A stretch of 64,000 nt of DNA, from NCBI GenBank assembly GCA_044348005.1, contig JBIKTR010000009.1:1-64000 (forward strand). The letters are read 5' to 3'. This DNA comes from JAJTHC01 sp044348005 (GTDB lineage: Bacteria > Cyanobacteriota > Vampirovibrionia > Vampirovibrionales > JAJTHC01). The translations under genes were made by a program, and so were the position numbers. Below are positions 9,059 through 18,518 of this stretch, piece by piece. The number at the start of each line of letters is the position of its first letter. Within the stretch, counting starts at the first letter, position 1. A model generated the notes under the pieces. It worked only from the letters and a program-made list of their open reading frames with translations. It had not been told where the DNA came from and did not search any database.

Positions 9059-9080
9059 TAGTGTTCGAAAGATAAAACGG
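9059..9080. repeat. family 3 short repeat, copy 1 (partial)
   Basis: TAGTGTTCGAAAGATAAAAC lies just beyond the typA stop. It matches TAGTGTTCGAAAGATGAAAC at 29141 and 49624 with one change. The downstream half of the other copies is missing here and replaced by a G-run. Confidence 0.5.
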
Positions 9081-9091
9081 GGGGGTGACCT

Positions 9092-10903
9092 CTAGCCTTT
9101 AAAGTTCAAGTTCGCCTTACGCAAACGAATGCTTTTTGGGGTCACTTCCATGAGTTCGTCTTGCGCAATAAAATCCAGCCCAAATTCTAAAGTCACGGGA
9201 ATAGGCGTTTGAAGCACATCCATGACATCGGCTCCTGCACTGCGCATGTTGGTGAGCTGCTTGGCTTTGGCCACATTGACGGCCAAATCACTTTGGCGGT
9301 TGTATTCACCAATAATCATGCCACGATACACGTATTCACGAGGACTCACAAAGAAACGCCCACGATCTTCTAGCTTTTTCAGCGAATAGGCCGTGGCATC
9401 GCCCGCTTCATTGGCCACAATGGCGCCATTTCGGGTTTGATTCATCTCGCCAGCCCAGGGTTCATAACTGGCAAACGACGCGTTCATAATGCCTTCGCCT
9501 TTGGTCATGCGAATAAACTCTGAACGAAAGCCCAACAACCCACGAGACGGCACAAAGAACTCCAGCGTGGTACGGCCATTTTCGCTGTACATGTTGCGTA
9601 ATTCGCCTTTGCGTTGACTGCTTAAGCGTTCAATACAGGTACCGCTACAGTCTTCAGGCACGTCTAACAACACGGATTCAAACGGTTCGTGCTTCACGCC
9701 ATTGATTTCTTTCACCAAAACTTCAGGTTTGGATACTTGGAACTCGTAACCTTCGCGACGCATGGTTTCAATCAAAATCGTCAAGTGCAACTCCCCACGA
9801 CCCGACACCACAAAGGCATCGGCGCTTTCACCATCAAGGACTCGCAAGGCCACGTTGGTGCGAATTTCACGATAAAGACGATCACGCAACTGACGGCTGG
9901 TGACAAACTTACCTTCTTTACCCGCCAAGGGGCTAGTATTGATGCTAAAGGTCATCTGCAAGGTGGGCTCTTCAATGTCAATCAACGGTAAGGGGTTGGG
10001 ATGTTCCAAATGACAAATGGTTTCTCCAATGGTGGCTTCACTAATGCCTGCGACTGCCACGATGTCGCCTGCGATGCCGACTTCCGCTTCAATACGCTTT
10101 AAGCCTTCAAAGGTAAAGACTTTGACGATGCGGTGCTTTTCCACCGTGCCTTCACGCGTACATAAGGCAATTTGCTGCCCGACGTTAATCGTGCCTGACT
10201 TGATGCGTCCGATACAGATACGACCTAAATAGTCGTTGTAATCAAGGGTAGAGACTTGAAATTGCAAGGGGGCATCCAAAATCGCAGGAGGCACAGGCAC
10301 ATGTTCTAAAATGCTTTGAAACAGCGGTTCTAAACTTTCTTGAGCGCCGTCATGCGTTAGAGACGACGTACCAGCCAATCCACAGGCAAACACCACAGGA
10401 AACTCGAGTTGATCTTCATCGGCCCCAAGTTCAATCAACAAATCCACGACTTGATCCACCGCACGAAGAGGCTCCGCCGCGGGACGATCCACTTTATTAA
10501 CAACCACCAAGACTTTTAACTTATGTTCAAGGGCTTTACGCAGTACAAAACGGGTTTGAGGCATCGGGCCTTCAACGGCATCCACCACCAAAAGGGCGGC
10601 ATCCACCATGGTCAAGACGCGTTCGACTTCGCCTGAAAAGTCCGCGTGGCCGGGGGTGTCTAAAATGTTGATGCGGTAGCCGTTATAGGGAATGGCCGTA
10701 TTTTTGGCCAAAATGGTAATGCCCCGCTCGCGTTCTAAGTCGTTGGAATCCATCATGCGTTCGTTGGTGGCTTCGTTGTCTCTAAAAATACCGCTTTGCT
10801 TGAACATGCTGTCCACCAACGTGGTTTTGCCGTGGTCAACGTGTGCGATAATGGCGATATTTCTAATTTTGTCCGTGGTTAGTTCAAGCAGTTGAGCGTT
10901 CAT
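9092..10903 (-). CDS. typA: ribosome-associated GTPase TypA/BipA
   Basis: TypA/BipA is a translational GTPase related to EF-G that binds the 70S ribosome and affects growth under stress and 50S assembly. The G motifs are clear: AHVDHGKTT near 20-28, DTPGHADFSGEVERV, and NKVDRP. Domain II, the EF-G-like domains III and V, and the BipA-specific C-terminus (SIRLRKANLNF) complete a 603-aa protein of usual length. It is divergent from trpE across a 192-bp gap that must hold promoters for both. Confidence 0.96.
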   Translation of the reverse strand: MNAQLLELTTDKIRNIAIIAHVDHGKTTLVDSMFKQSGIFRDNEATNERMMDSNDLERERGITILAKNTAIPYNGYRINILDTPGHADFSGEVERVLTMVDAALLVVDAVEGPMPQTRFVLRKALEHKLKVLVVVNKVDRPAAEPLRAVDQVVDLLIELGADEDQLEFPVVFACGLAGTSSLTHDGAQESLEPLFQSILEHVPVPPAILDAPLQFQVSTLDYNDYLGRICIGRIKSGTINVGQQIALCTREGTVEKHRIVKVFTFEGLKRIEAEVGIAGDIVAVAGISEATIGETICHLEHPNPLPLIDIEEPTLQMTFSINTSPLAGKEGKFVTSRQLRDRLYREIRTNVALRVLDGESADAFVVSGRGELHLTILIETMRREGYEFQVSKPEVLVKEINGVKHEPFESVLLDVPEDCSGTCIERLSSQRKGELRNMYSENGRTTLEFFVPSRGLLGFRSEFIRMTKGEGIMNASFASYEPWAGEMNQTRNGAIVANEAGDATAYSLKKLEDRGRFFVSPREYVYRGMIIGEYNRQSDLAVNVAKAKQLTNMRSAGADVMDVLQTPIPVTLEFGLDFIAQDELMEVTPKSIRLRKANLNFKG

Positions 10904-11095
10904 AAGAGCCGTCTTTCTGGGTAGGCTAGCAGTGACGCCAGCGTGAGGGGGTTAATAAGGGAAAGCAAAATACTTACAGTACCCTTTCATTAAAACGCAA
11001 ACATAAAATAATGTGAAGGGGCATTTTTTGTCGAAATCACCACGGTTTTATGCTAAGATGAAAAGTGAATCCACAAACGCCAAAGGAGATCCGCC

Positions 11096-12559
11096 ATGGT
11101 TGCTCGTCTTCACACCCCTAAAATTACGGTGCATCAATGCCTCACCGATGTCAGCACGCCATTGCAGATTTTCAACACCCTAAGCCACCATTGCAAGCAA
11201 GCCGTGTTGCTTGAAAGCACCGATGCCGACACTCGCTTGGCGCGCTTTTCCTTCTTGGCATGGCGACCTTATCTGTCCTTTAGTGTGAAAGACGGCATGG
11301 CCACGCTCATCAACCAACACACCCATGAAATCGATGTCTTTGAATGCCACAACCCATGGCAGTGGATGCGTGACACCCAAGCCAGCTGGTTGGCGGAAAA
11401 CGGCTTCACCCTTGAAGAACTGCACAAAGAAACCCAACTGCCTGCCTTAGGCGGATGGTTTGGCTACACGGGCTACAACGCTGTTCAACACAATGAAGCC
11501 ATTCCCCTGCAAGCTAGCGACCCCTTAAATGTGCCGGATGTCGCCTATGGCTTTTACAGTCATGTGCTGGTGTTTGACCACCTCACCCGCACGCTAAGTT
11601 CGGTGAGCCTGTTGCAAGATGAAGAAGCCAATGCCCGTGTGTGGGGCGAAGTTTGCCACGCGCTAAGGCATCCGCTACCGCTTGAACCGCTTTCGCTGGT
11701 GGAAGGCTTGGCCAAAGAAGACCCGATGCAAGACGTTACATCCAACATGAGCAAGGCCGATTTTTTGGCCAAAGTGGGGGCGTGTAAAACGCTGATTGAA
11801 GAAGGGGAAGTTTTTCAAATTGTGCTGGCTCAGCGCTTTAGCCGTCCTTACACGGCCAATCCGCTGGATGCGTACCGCACGCTGGTGTCGATCAATCCTT
11901 CGCCGTATGCGTATATCCTCAAATACGAAGGGTTTTGGTACATCGGTTCTTCGCCTGAAACCTTTGTGGAATTGCAAGGCGATACCGTGTTGTTACGAGC
12001 GTTGGCAGGGACTCGTAAGCGGGGCGAAAGTCCTGAAGACGACGCACGTCTTGCCAAAGAACTCAAGGCCGATGCCAAAGAACTGGCGGAGCATAAAATG
12101 CTGGTTGATTTGGCGCGCAACGATTTGGGACGATTGTGCCAAGTGGGCACCGTTGAAGTAGGGGAACTGGCACAAGTGCATTATTACACGCACGTGATGC
12201 ACTTGGCGACCGAAATAAAAGGGAAGAGGGATCCGAGTAAAGATGCCTTTGATGTACTAAAGACGGTGCTGCCTCGTGGGACGGTGAGTGGAGCGCCCAA
12301 GATTCGAGCCATGCAGCATTTGGCGAGCTTGGAGCCTGACCGTCGCGGGATTTATGCGGGGGCGGTGGGTTACTTTGATGTAAAAGGCAACTTGCAAAGT
12401 TGCATTGCCATTCGTTCCGTTTTAATTAAGGATGATCTGGCTCATGTGCAAGCAGGGGCAGGCATTGTGTATGATTCCGTGCCTGAACTGGAATATGAAG
12501 AAACTTTAAATAAGGCGCGCAGTGTGCTGGTGGCGCTTCTTTGGGCCAATCACGGCTAA
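11096..12559 (+). CDS. trpE: anthranilate synthase component I
   Basis: TrpE converts chorismate, with ammonia delivered by TrpG, to anthranilate, the first step of tryptophan synthesis. The 487-aa protein has the N-terminal Trp-binding region and the chorismate-binding domain. Landmarks are ALAGTRKRG, HKMLVDLARNDLGR, LPRGTVSGAPKIRAM and GAGIVYDSVPE. The start is set by a strong AAAGGAGAT site seven bases before ATG. No trpG or other trp gene is adjacent, so the trp genes appear scattered. PabB is the main alternative, but length and N-terminal region favour TrpE. Confidence 0.9.
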   Translation: MVARLHTPKITVHQCLTDVSTPLQIFNTLSHHCKQAVLLESTDADTRLARFSFLAWRPYLSFSVKDGMATLINQHTHEIDVFECHNPWQWMRDTQASWLAENGFTLEELHKETQLPALGGWFGYTGYNAVQHNEAIPLQASDPLNVPDVAYGFYSHVLVFDHLTRTLSSVSLLQDEEANARVWGEVCHALRHPLPLEPLSLVEGLAKEDPMQDVTSNMSKADFLAKVGACKTLIEEGEVFQIVLAQRFSRPYTANPLDAYRTLVSINPSPYAYILKYEGFWYIGSSPETFVELQGDTVLLRALAGTRKRGESPEDDARLAKELKADAKELAEHKMLVDLARNDLGRLCQVGTVEVGELAQVHYYTHVMHLATEIKGKRDPSKDAFDVLKTVLPRGTVSGAPKIRAMQHLASLEPDRRGIYAGAVGYFDVKGNLQSCIAIRSVLIKDDLAHVQAGAGIVYDSVPELEYEETLNKARSVLVALLWANHG

Positions 12560-12716
12560 GGGGATTCCGTTTTAGCGTCTAGGGGCAAGGGTTTTGAATG
12601 AAAGACGCACAAAACAGGGCGTCGATGGGTTTAATGCTATTGACGACGTTTTTCGCCGTGAGCTAAGGAAGTACAACAAGGAATAACAAACCGAGGAACC
12701 CTTCGGGAATCAAACC

Positions 12717-14090
12717 ATGATTAAGACCAACCCATTTCTCACCAATCCGTATAATGATGCGTTTGGCAATGGCGACGCGTTAACGCCTCAACGCCCGCTA
12801 GAACCTGTAAAAAATCTACCCGTGCTTGATAGGAGTCGCTTTAAGAATCTCTCACCCACTTCGGTGGGCAACGGGATTCTTGATTTACAAGATTCAGGCG
12901 CCTTTGTCTTTAACGAAGCGGTTGAAGGAGCCAAACTTCGCGCTTCAGGCAAGGGGTACAGTCTGTTTGAAAAGAATGTCAACACCGTTGAAATGTACGG
13001 CCTAAGTCCTGACGCCTTCAATCAATCGCTTGTAAAAGGCAACGTGCAAATGGTTCGGCAGTCTGGCGAAAACAGTGGAACCAATAGTCTTTATGTGCTA
13101 GGAGATTTGGAAAATAGCTTGCAATCAGGCACAAATGCTCAAAATGAACTAATTGCCAGCCGTGTTGGCCAAGCCATTATGAATGGCGAAGGGGGAACAA
13201 CCAATCGTTTGACGGCCACCGACGTGGATCGTTTGGCGCTGGCTGGTTCAGACACCACTGAAGGCAAAGGAACACGAAACGACGCCTTCGTAACTTCAAC
13301 AGTAAAAGAACTGTTGACGGCCTTACATCAGGGTAAGTCTTCAGGGGTGTTTAATGTAGTAGGTCGTTGGGAAGATAGTGCAGTCGGAGCCACCACAGAA
13401 CTATTGGCCGAAGAAATGGCCCAAGCGTACTTGGAAGGACAAGGCAACAAAAACCATTTACGTGTCAATAAAGGCGTTAAAGAATTTGCGATTGGCCAAG
13501 GCGCCGAAGGAAATGACAACCGAATTACCGCCGATGAAGGCATTGAACGCTTTGGTATTTTAGGCAAGAACAATACCAACCAAGTGTTTAGTTTTTCAGG
13601 GCTAAAGGCGTCTGAAGCGGTGTTGCAAGGTGCGGGAAATGAAACGAAGTATTTTGGCAATGGCCAGCAAACCGTGCGAATTGGGGGCAACAAAAATAAG
13701 AGTATTATTGAGACTAGCGACTTAATCAGTCAGACGTTTACTTCCGCGCAGGAACGTCAACGCTTTGTCGAACAACAGAAAGACACCCTCCAACTCGGGG
13801 GCACTGGAAATGAAGTCCGAGCTAACTTAGGCGTGGGCAACGACGCTATTTACGTCCATGCCAATGCCCATAGTCAAAACAGCCAGTATAAAGTCACTGG
13901 CGGTGAAGGGCAAGACACCCTAACCCTCCAAGGCCAAAAACAAGACTGGTTCAGCCAAAAAAATAAAGACGGTAGCACCACCTTTACCCACAAGCGTCTC
14001 AAACAAGTCGTGACGGTTGAGAGTATTGAAAACATTTGCTTTAGTCCAAAGATGAAAAATAGTGAAATCGGGTTTCGTCCAACGGCCTAG
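12717..14090 (+). CDS. RTX-like (beta-roll) repeat protein, unknown role
   Basis: This 457-aa protein is rich in Gly, Asn and Gln, with recurring degenerate motifs: LQGAGNETKYFGNG, IGQGAEGNDNRIT, LGGTGNEVRANLGVGNDAIYV and VTGGEGQDTLTLQG. These resemble calcium-binding RTX nonapeptides (GGxGxDxLx) in a loose form. The C-terminal block with DGSTTFTHKRLKQVVTVESIENI resembles the end module of hemolysin-type repeat proteins. There is no N-terminal signal peptide, which would fit type I export through a C-terminal signal. No ABC or HlyD exporter is in the window. The start is taken as the first ATG. Its stop overlaps that of the convergent lyase by 4 bp. A secreted adhesin or effector is possible but unproven. 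Confidence 0.55.
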   Translation: MIKTNPFLTNPYNDAFGNGDALTPQRPLEPVKNLPVLDRSRFKNLSPTSVGNGILDLQDSGAFVFNEAVEGAKLRASGKGYSLFEKNVNTVEMYGLSPDAFNQSLVKGNVQMVRQSGENSGTNSLYVLGDLENSLQSGTNAQNELIASRVGQAIMNGEGGTTNRLTATDVDRLALAGSDTTEGKGTRNDAFVTSTVKELLTALHQGKSSGVFNVVGRWEDSAVGATTELLAEEMAQAYLEGQGNKNHLRVNKGVKEFAIGQGAEGNDNRITADEGIERFGILGKNNTNQVFSFSGLKASEAVLQGAGNETKYFGNGQQTVRIGGNKNKSIIETSDLISQTFTSAQERQRFVEQQKDTLQLGGTGNEVRANLGVGNDAIYVHANAHSQNSQYKVTGGEGQDTLTLQGQKQDWFSQKNKDGSTTFTHKRLKQVVTVESIENICFSPKMKNSEIGFRPTA

Positions 14091-15409
14091 TCGGCGTTTG
14101 TGGAGGGGGAAAGAGTCGACTCACGCCCCTTGCCTTCATCTCTAAGCATCTGTTCCACAAACTTCAGCACCACCAAACGCGCATGCGAATAGACCAAACC
14201 GCCTTGAAAGTAAAAGGTATACGGCGGACGCACCGGCCCATCCGCAGAAAGTTCAATGGAAGAGCCGTCAATAAACGTTCCGCCCGCCATAATCAGTTCC
14301 GACTCATACCCCGGAGCCGCTGCGGGCACAGGGGTAATATAGCTTGAAACAGGGGACCATTCCTGCACCAACTTGGCAAAAGCCGCTTGGCGTTGGGGGG
14401 TTTGAAGCCATAAGGTTTGGATAATATCGCTACGGGGGGCATCCCACCGAGGTGACGCCTGCATGCCCAGCGCTTCAAGCACATAAGCGCTCAAGCACAT
14501 GCCTTTCACCGCTTCTTTCACAACGGTGGGGGCTAAAAACAAGCCTTGTAAAAAAGTGCGGGTCAGTTCAAACATGTACCCCCCATTTGCCCCAATGCCC
14601 GCACAAGTCAAGCATTCCGCCACTTGTTCAATTAAATCGGCGCGCCCTGCCACGTACCCCCCCGCAGGCACGATACCTCCTCCCGGATTTTTAATCAAGG
14701 AACCCGCCATCAAATCTACTCCAATGGCGGTGGGTTCATGGGCTTCTAAGAATTCGCCGTAGCAGTTGTCGACCATCACAATGGCGGTGGAGTTGTACTG
14801 CTTTAAAGCCGAAATAACGGCTTCCATGGCCACAAGCGTCATGGGTTGGCGGGTGCTATACCCGCGAGATCGTTGAAGGTAGAGCATTGAAGCCTGTTGA
14901 ATCAGCGCGATTTCAGCGTCTGTAAACGTGGTTCGAATGGTGCCATCCTCTTCAAAGACGCTAAACTCGTTGTAGGTAACGCCTTTGGCCTTAAGCGATT
15001 GTTTCGATTCCCCCCGCAAGCCAATGACTTCTTCAAGCGTGTCATAGGGTCGTGCGGTGATCGAAAGTAGGGCATCGCCATGATGAAGGCACCCGTTTAA
15101 CGCCAATGAAAGGGCATGCGTGCCTGAAACAATATGCGGACGCACCAACGCCGCTTCGGCTTCTAAGGCATCGGCGAAGATTTTGTCTAGCACGGCTCGC
15201 CCCATATCGTGATGCCCATAGCCCGTGACGCACGCGAAGTGTTCTTCACCTAGGCGGTGGCGTTTCATGGCTTGAAGCACGCGTTCTGTATTGGCGTGGC
15301 ACAAGGCGTCTAGGTGAGGGAAGACGTGTGCTTGCAAGGCGGTTTCGGCCTGTTGAATCAGGGTTTCGGGGGAAAGCAGAGGCGATAAAGAGCAATCGGA
15401 TTGAGGCAT
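14087..15409 (-). CDS. PLP-dependent lyase, PF06838 (methionine gamma-lyase / 'aluminium resistance') family
   Basis: A fold-type I PLP enzyme of the family annotated as methionine gamma-lyase or aluminium-resistance protein; the physiological reaction is poorly known. Family blocks seen are FACVTGYGHHDMGR, RPHIVSGTHALSLAL, MVDNCYGEFLE, and SLIKNPGGGIVPAGGYVAG with the PLP lysine. I chose ATG 15409, giving 440 aa, the usual family length, with AGGAAG ten bases upstream. A longer frame to 15625 runs into the rocD leader and has no homology-like content. It is divergent from rocD, and its 3' end overlaps the RTX-like gene by 4 bp. Confidence 0.85.
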   Translation of the reverse strand: MPQSDCSLSPLLSPETLIQQAETALQAHVFPHLDALCHANTERVLQAMKRHRLGEEHFACVTGYGHHDMGRAVLDKIFADALEAEAALVRPHIVSGTHALSLALNGCLHHGDALLSITARPYDTLEEVIGLRGESKQSLKAKGVTYNEFSVFEEDGTIRTTFTDAEIALIQQASMLYLQRSRGYSTRQPMTLVAMEAVISALKQYNSTAIVMVDNCYGEFLEAHEPTAIGVDLMAGSLIKNPGGGIVPAGGYVAGRADLIEQVAECLTCAGIGANGGYMFELTRTFLQGLFLAPTVVKEAVKGMCLSAYVLEALGMQASPRWDAPRSDIIQTLWLQTPQRQAAFAKLVQEWSPVSSYITPVPAAAPGYESELIMAGGTFIDGSSIELSADGPVRPPYTFYFQGGLVYSHARLVVLKFVEQMLRDEGKGRESTLSPSTNAD

Positions 15410-15551
15410 GGTGGGGGGGCTTCCTGCAAGGGCTTCGGGGAAAATTCTTTTTGATGCTAGCACAAACAAAGCCCGCATGGGATATTTTGAAAGCGAGCGG
15501 GTTGGTTTACAAACGGGGTTGAGGTATACTAAAACGCTAAGGGTTCCTCTG

Positions 15552-15670
15552 TATAGAAAGCTCTGCGAAAGTCTTTTTGCTTTGTTCCTTTTCCTTATGG
15601 GAAAAGACGAGGAGAAGGGAAGCACCCCCGATGAGGGGACATCCCGAATCCTTCACCCCCATATTCCCCC
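15552..15670. repeat. family 2 MITE-like repeat, left part
   Basis: TATAGAAAGCTCTGCGAAAG at 15552 matches the terminal repeat of the full family 2 elements (41901-42081 and 43608-43812). It continues with the shared TCTTTTTGCTTTGTTCC and CATCCCGAATCC blocks. The right inverted repeat is not recognisable. It lies in the gap between the divergent lyase and rocD genes, just upstream of rocD. The right border given is approximate. Confidence 0.55.
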
Positions 15671-15693
15671 CCCCCTGTAAGAGGTTTCACCCC

Positions 15694-16929
15694 ATGCCCC
15701 CCACTGAAAAAATCGCCCCGCTTCACCCCCAAACTGCCGAAGACTTTATCGCCCTTGAAAAGCAATACGGCGCCAATAACTATAAACCACTCGATGTCGT
15801 CGTCGAACGTGCTGAAGGCGTCTGGCTCTACGATGTGGCAGGGGTTCGTTATTTGGATTGCCTCAGTGCCTATTCCGCCGTCAATCAAGGGCATTGCCAC
15901 CCACGAATCTTAAAAACCATGATGGAACAAGCCCAAAAAGTCACCTTGACCTCTCGGGCCTTTCGCAATGACAAGCTCCCCTTGTTTTATGAAAAACTAT
16001 CTAAATTAACCGGTTTTGAAAAAGTGTTGCCCATGAATACGGGCGCTGAAGCGGTTGAAACCGCCATTAAAGCCGTGCGTAAATGGGGGTATACCGTTAA
16101 ACAGGTGCCCACGAATCAGGCCGAAATCATCGTGTGTACGGAAAACTTTCAAGGCCGCACGACGACGATTGTCAGTTTTTCTACCGATGAATCCGCGCGT
16201 GGAGGCTTTGGCCCCTTTACCCCCGGTTTTGTGATTGCCCAATACGGGAACATCGAATCCATTAAAAACGCCATTACACCCAATACGGTGGCCATTATGC
16301 TTGAACCGATTCAAGGGGAAGCGGGCATTAAGTTTCCGCCCAAAGGGCATTTAAAGGCCTTGCGTGAACTATGCGATGCTGAAAACATCTTGCTGGTGTT
16401 GGACGAAGTCCAAACAGGGTTAGGGCGCACAGGCAAGCTCTTTGCCTTTAATCATGAAGACATTCAGCCAGATGTAGTGACCATTGGTAAAGCCCTTTCT
16501 GGCGGATTCTACCCCGTTTCAGCCGTTTTAGCCACCCAAGAAGTGCTTGGCGTGTTTAACCCCGGTGAACATGGCTCGACCTTTGGGGGCAATCCGCTGG
16601 CGTGTGCGGTGGCCATGACGGCATTGGACGTGTTGGTGGAAGAACAACTTATTGAACGTTCAGCGGAGTTGGGGGCGTATTTCTTGGCGAAACTACGCAC
16701 GTTGACCCATCCCGCCATTAAAGAAGTGCGTGGCTTGGGCTTGTTTTTGGCCATTGAATTGCATGGCAAGGCGCGTCCGTATTGTGAAACGCTCTTTCGT
16801 GAACATCAGCTTTTGGTGAAAGAAACGCATGAAAACATTATTCGCATTGCCCCGCCTTTGGTGATTAGTAAAGACGAGATTGATCAAGCGTTTGAAGCTA
16901 TATCAACGGTGTTTCATACCCATTCATAG
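15694..16929 (+). CDS. rocD: ornithine aminotransferase
   Basis: A class III PLP aminotransferase that transfers the delta-amino group of ornithine to 2-oxoglutarate, linking arginine and ornithine to proline and glutamate. Motifs are YLDCLSAYSAVNQGHCHPRI near the N-terminus, MNTGAEAVETAIK (cofactor phosphate), LVLDEVQTGLGRTGK, and TIGKALSGGFYPVSA with the PLP lysine. The start ATG 15694 follows AAGAGG by nine bases and gives 411 aa, the family length. Upstream codons from 15577 lie within a repeat element and are rejected. Other class III aminotransferases (ArgD) are possible but the blocks fit RocD better. Confidence 0.88.
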   Translation: MPPTEKIAPLHPQTAEDFIALEKQYGANNYKPLDVVVERAEGVWLYDVAGVRYLDCLSAYSAVNQGHCHPRILKTMMEQAQKVTLTSRAFRNDKLPLFYEKLSKLTGFEKVLPMNTGAEAVETAIKAVRKWGYTVKQVPTNQAEIIVCTENFQGRTTTIVSFSTDESARGGFGPFTPGFVIAQYGNIESIKNAITPNTVAIMLEPIQGEAGIKFPPKGHLKALRELCDAENILLVLDEVQTGLGRTGKLFAFNHEDIQPDVVTIGKALSGGFYPVSAVLATQEVLGVFNPGEHGSTFGGNPLACAVAMTALDVLVEEQLIERSAELGAYFLAKLRTLTHPAIKEVRGLGLFLAIELHGKARPYCETLFREHQLLVKETHENIIRIAPPLVISKDEIDQAFEAISTVFHTHS

Positions 16930-16930
16930 A

Positions 16931-18409
16931 TCAACGGTCTCGAACGGATCGAGGCATCTTGGCTAGGCAACGGGTCAAGGCCTCTTCTAGGGTGTGGCCA
17001 CGCTTTTTGGACTTGGTGTAATACCAGAGTTCTGTAGGGGGGGCGTTGCCTTCGCCTTCTTCAGAATATAAGGCAAACCACACCTGGTAATGTGGTATAA
17101 AACTCAAGGCACAGCCCAAGGCCAATATAAAAAGACTGACATATAAAAAGGGGGTTTCAGGCGCGGATTTGATCTGTAAGCCTGTGGCCATAACCGCTTT
17201 TTTATATTGAAGGACTTGGCCCCCTAGCGTCGTGGCAGCCCCCCCTTCGGCAAGGGAAACCAGCGTGTTTTTGGCTTCACTAAAGCCTTTTTGATACCCC
17301 TGTAACACGCCGTTACGTTCAAGCAACACATGCAAACGATTGCGTGGTAAGCCGTCGGTAAAACGCCCAAGCGGGAAGATAAACAAACGTGTGGTGGCGT
17401 CAACAGGGTGCACCGCATACGGACGCCCCGCCAGTGTTTGAGAGGCATCCAGTCGCAAAGGGACGTGATTGATGAGGACGTCATGCCACGTGGTGGGTGA
17501 AAATTGGGCCTGATAAAACGTCACGCCGTCATACACAAAAGGGTGATTGACAGACGTTTTTCCTTCAGCCAAGACTTCGCCCGTTAGGGGATCTAAAATT
17601 TGTAAGTCAGACGTAAACTGCTTGGGGATTAAAGGGGCTTTGGCTTGAAACTCAATTTCAAAATCGGTTACCTTGAACTTCCATTCAGGAATACGCCCCA
17701 CCCAATACGGTGGACTAATGGACGTTTGAAAGGAGTCTGCTTCACTTAAATACAGGGATTCATTCGGCTTGAGCGTGGCTTGGGCGGTAAATTGACTAAA
17801 GGCGCCGTACAAGGCGGCCAAAAGCGTTAGGGCAATGCCTAAGTGGGTAATCATGGGGCCAACACGGCCTAGCCAGCCTCGTTGTGCGTACAGGCTCCAT
17901 GGGTGTTTGGGGTTTGAAGGAGTAATGCTAAAGCCTTCTTGTTTTAAAGCCAACGTTAAAGTGGCTAAGGTTTCAGGCGGAGCCACCGCAGGAGAAAGAC
18001 GAAGCGAACGACCCGTTGAACAACTTTGAATATGCGTCGCATTCATGAGTGTTTTAAGCGTAATTGAACGCCACGCTGGACGCAACCAACGAAAAGATCC
18101 CAACACAATCGACAAAAAGAACAGCGCTTCTAAACTAAAAAACCACGGACTGTAAAACACATTAAAAAAGCCCATTGCTTTAAGGTACGGCGTGGCATCA
18201 CCAAATTGGCGTTGAATGTTCGCCAAACTCACGAGCGTTTCTTGAGGCATCAAACTTCCCATAATGCACGCAACGGCCAACGCAATCAATAACACAATCG
18301 CCAGTTCCATGGAAGCCAGTAGACGGTAGCCTTGCTTCAATAAACGCAACCAAGGCCACCAAATCGGGTGATGCACAGGTGTTTTAGAACCCTTTGGGGA
18401 CTTGGGCAT
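16931..18409 (-). CDS. ccs1: cytochrome c biogenesis protein Ccs1/ResB
   Basis: Ccs1/ResB works with CcsA in system II cytochrome c maturation, carrying reduced haem and apocytochrome across the membrane. The 492-aa protein has the expected layout: three N-terminal membrane helices (MELAIVLLIALAVACIMGSL, WFFSLEALFFLSIVLGSF and GPMITHLGIALTLLAALYGAF), a large extracytoplasmic domain, and a last helix near 430 (PFLYVSLFILALGCALSFIP). The short signature SLMPQ follows helix 1. The partner ccsA is not in the window. Its presence implies c-type cytochromes and matches a cyanobacterial or Gram-positive style pathway. It converges with rocD, 1 bp apart. Confidence 0.88.
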   Translation of the reverse strand: MPKSPKGSKTPVHHPIWWPWLRLLKQGYRLLASMELAIVLLIALAVACIMGSLMPQETLVSLANIQRQFGDATPYLKAMGFFNVFYSPWFFSLEALFFLSIVLGSFRWLRPAWRSITLKTLMNATHIQSCSTGRSLRLSPAVAPPETLATLTLALKQEGFSITPSNPKHPWSLYAQRGWLGRVGPMITHLGIALTLLAALYGAFSQFTAQATLKPNESLYLSEADSFQTSISPPYWVGRIPEWKFKVTDFEIEFQAKAPLIPKQFTSDLQILDPLTGEVLAEGKTSVNHPFVYDGVTFYQAQFSPTTWHDVLINHVPLRLDASQTLAGRPYAVHPVDATTRLFIFPLGRFTDGLPRNRLHVLLERNGVLQGYQKGFSEAKNTLVSLAEGGAATTLGGQVLQYKKAVMATGLQIKSAPETPFLYVSLFILALGCALSFIPHYQVWFALYSEEGEGNAPPTELWYYTKSKKRGHTLEEALTRCLAKMPRSVRDR

Positions 18410-18467
18410 GGCTCAGCATCCTTTTCAATAGGGGGGACTTTGTTTTTATTCTAGCATACGCACACGA

Positions 18468-18493
18468 CAAAAGCCGTCCTTAAAAGAACGGCT
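18468..18493 (-). terminator. Rho-independent terminator after the 18519-19169 gene
   Basis: On the minus strand a hairpin with AGCCGT and ACGGCT arms is followed by TTTTGTC. It lies 26 bp downstream of the unknown gene's stop. Confidence 0.6.
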
Positions 18494-18518
18494 CTGCTAG
18501 CTTTTGATACCTTTTCAA

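Noticed and set aside
8768..9061. 97-codon plus-strand frame and three minus-strand frames over the minisatellite
   Set aside because: All are open because the unit is 21 bp; they overlap each other, lack ribosome sites and have no non-repeat conserved content.
11029..11062. Candidate trpE promoter (TTGTCG and TAAGAT)
   Set aside because: Spacer of 20 bases is too long and the -10 box is imperfect.
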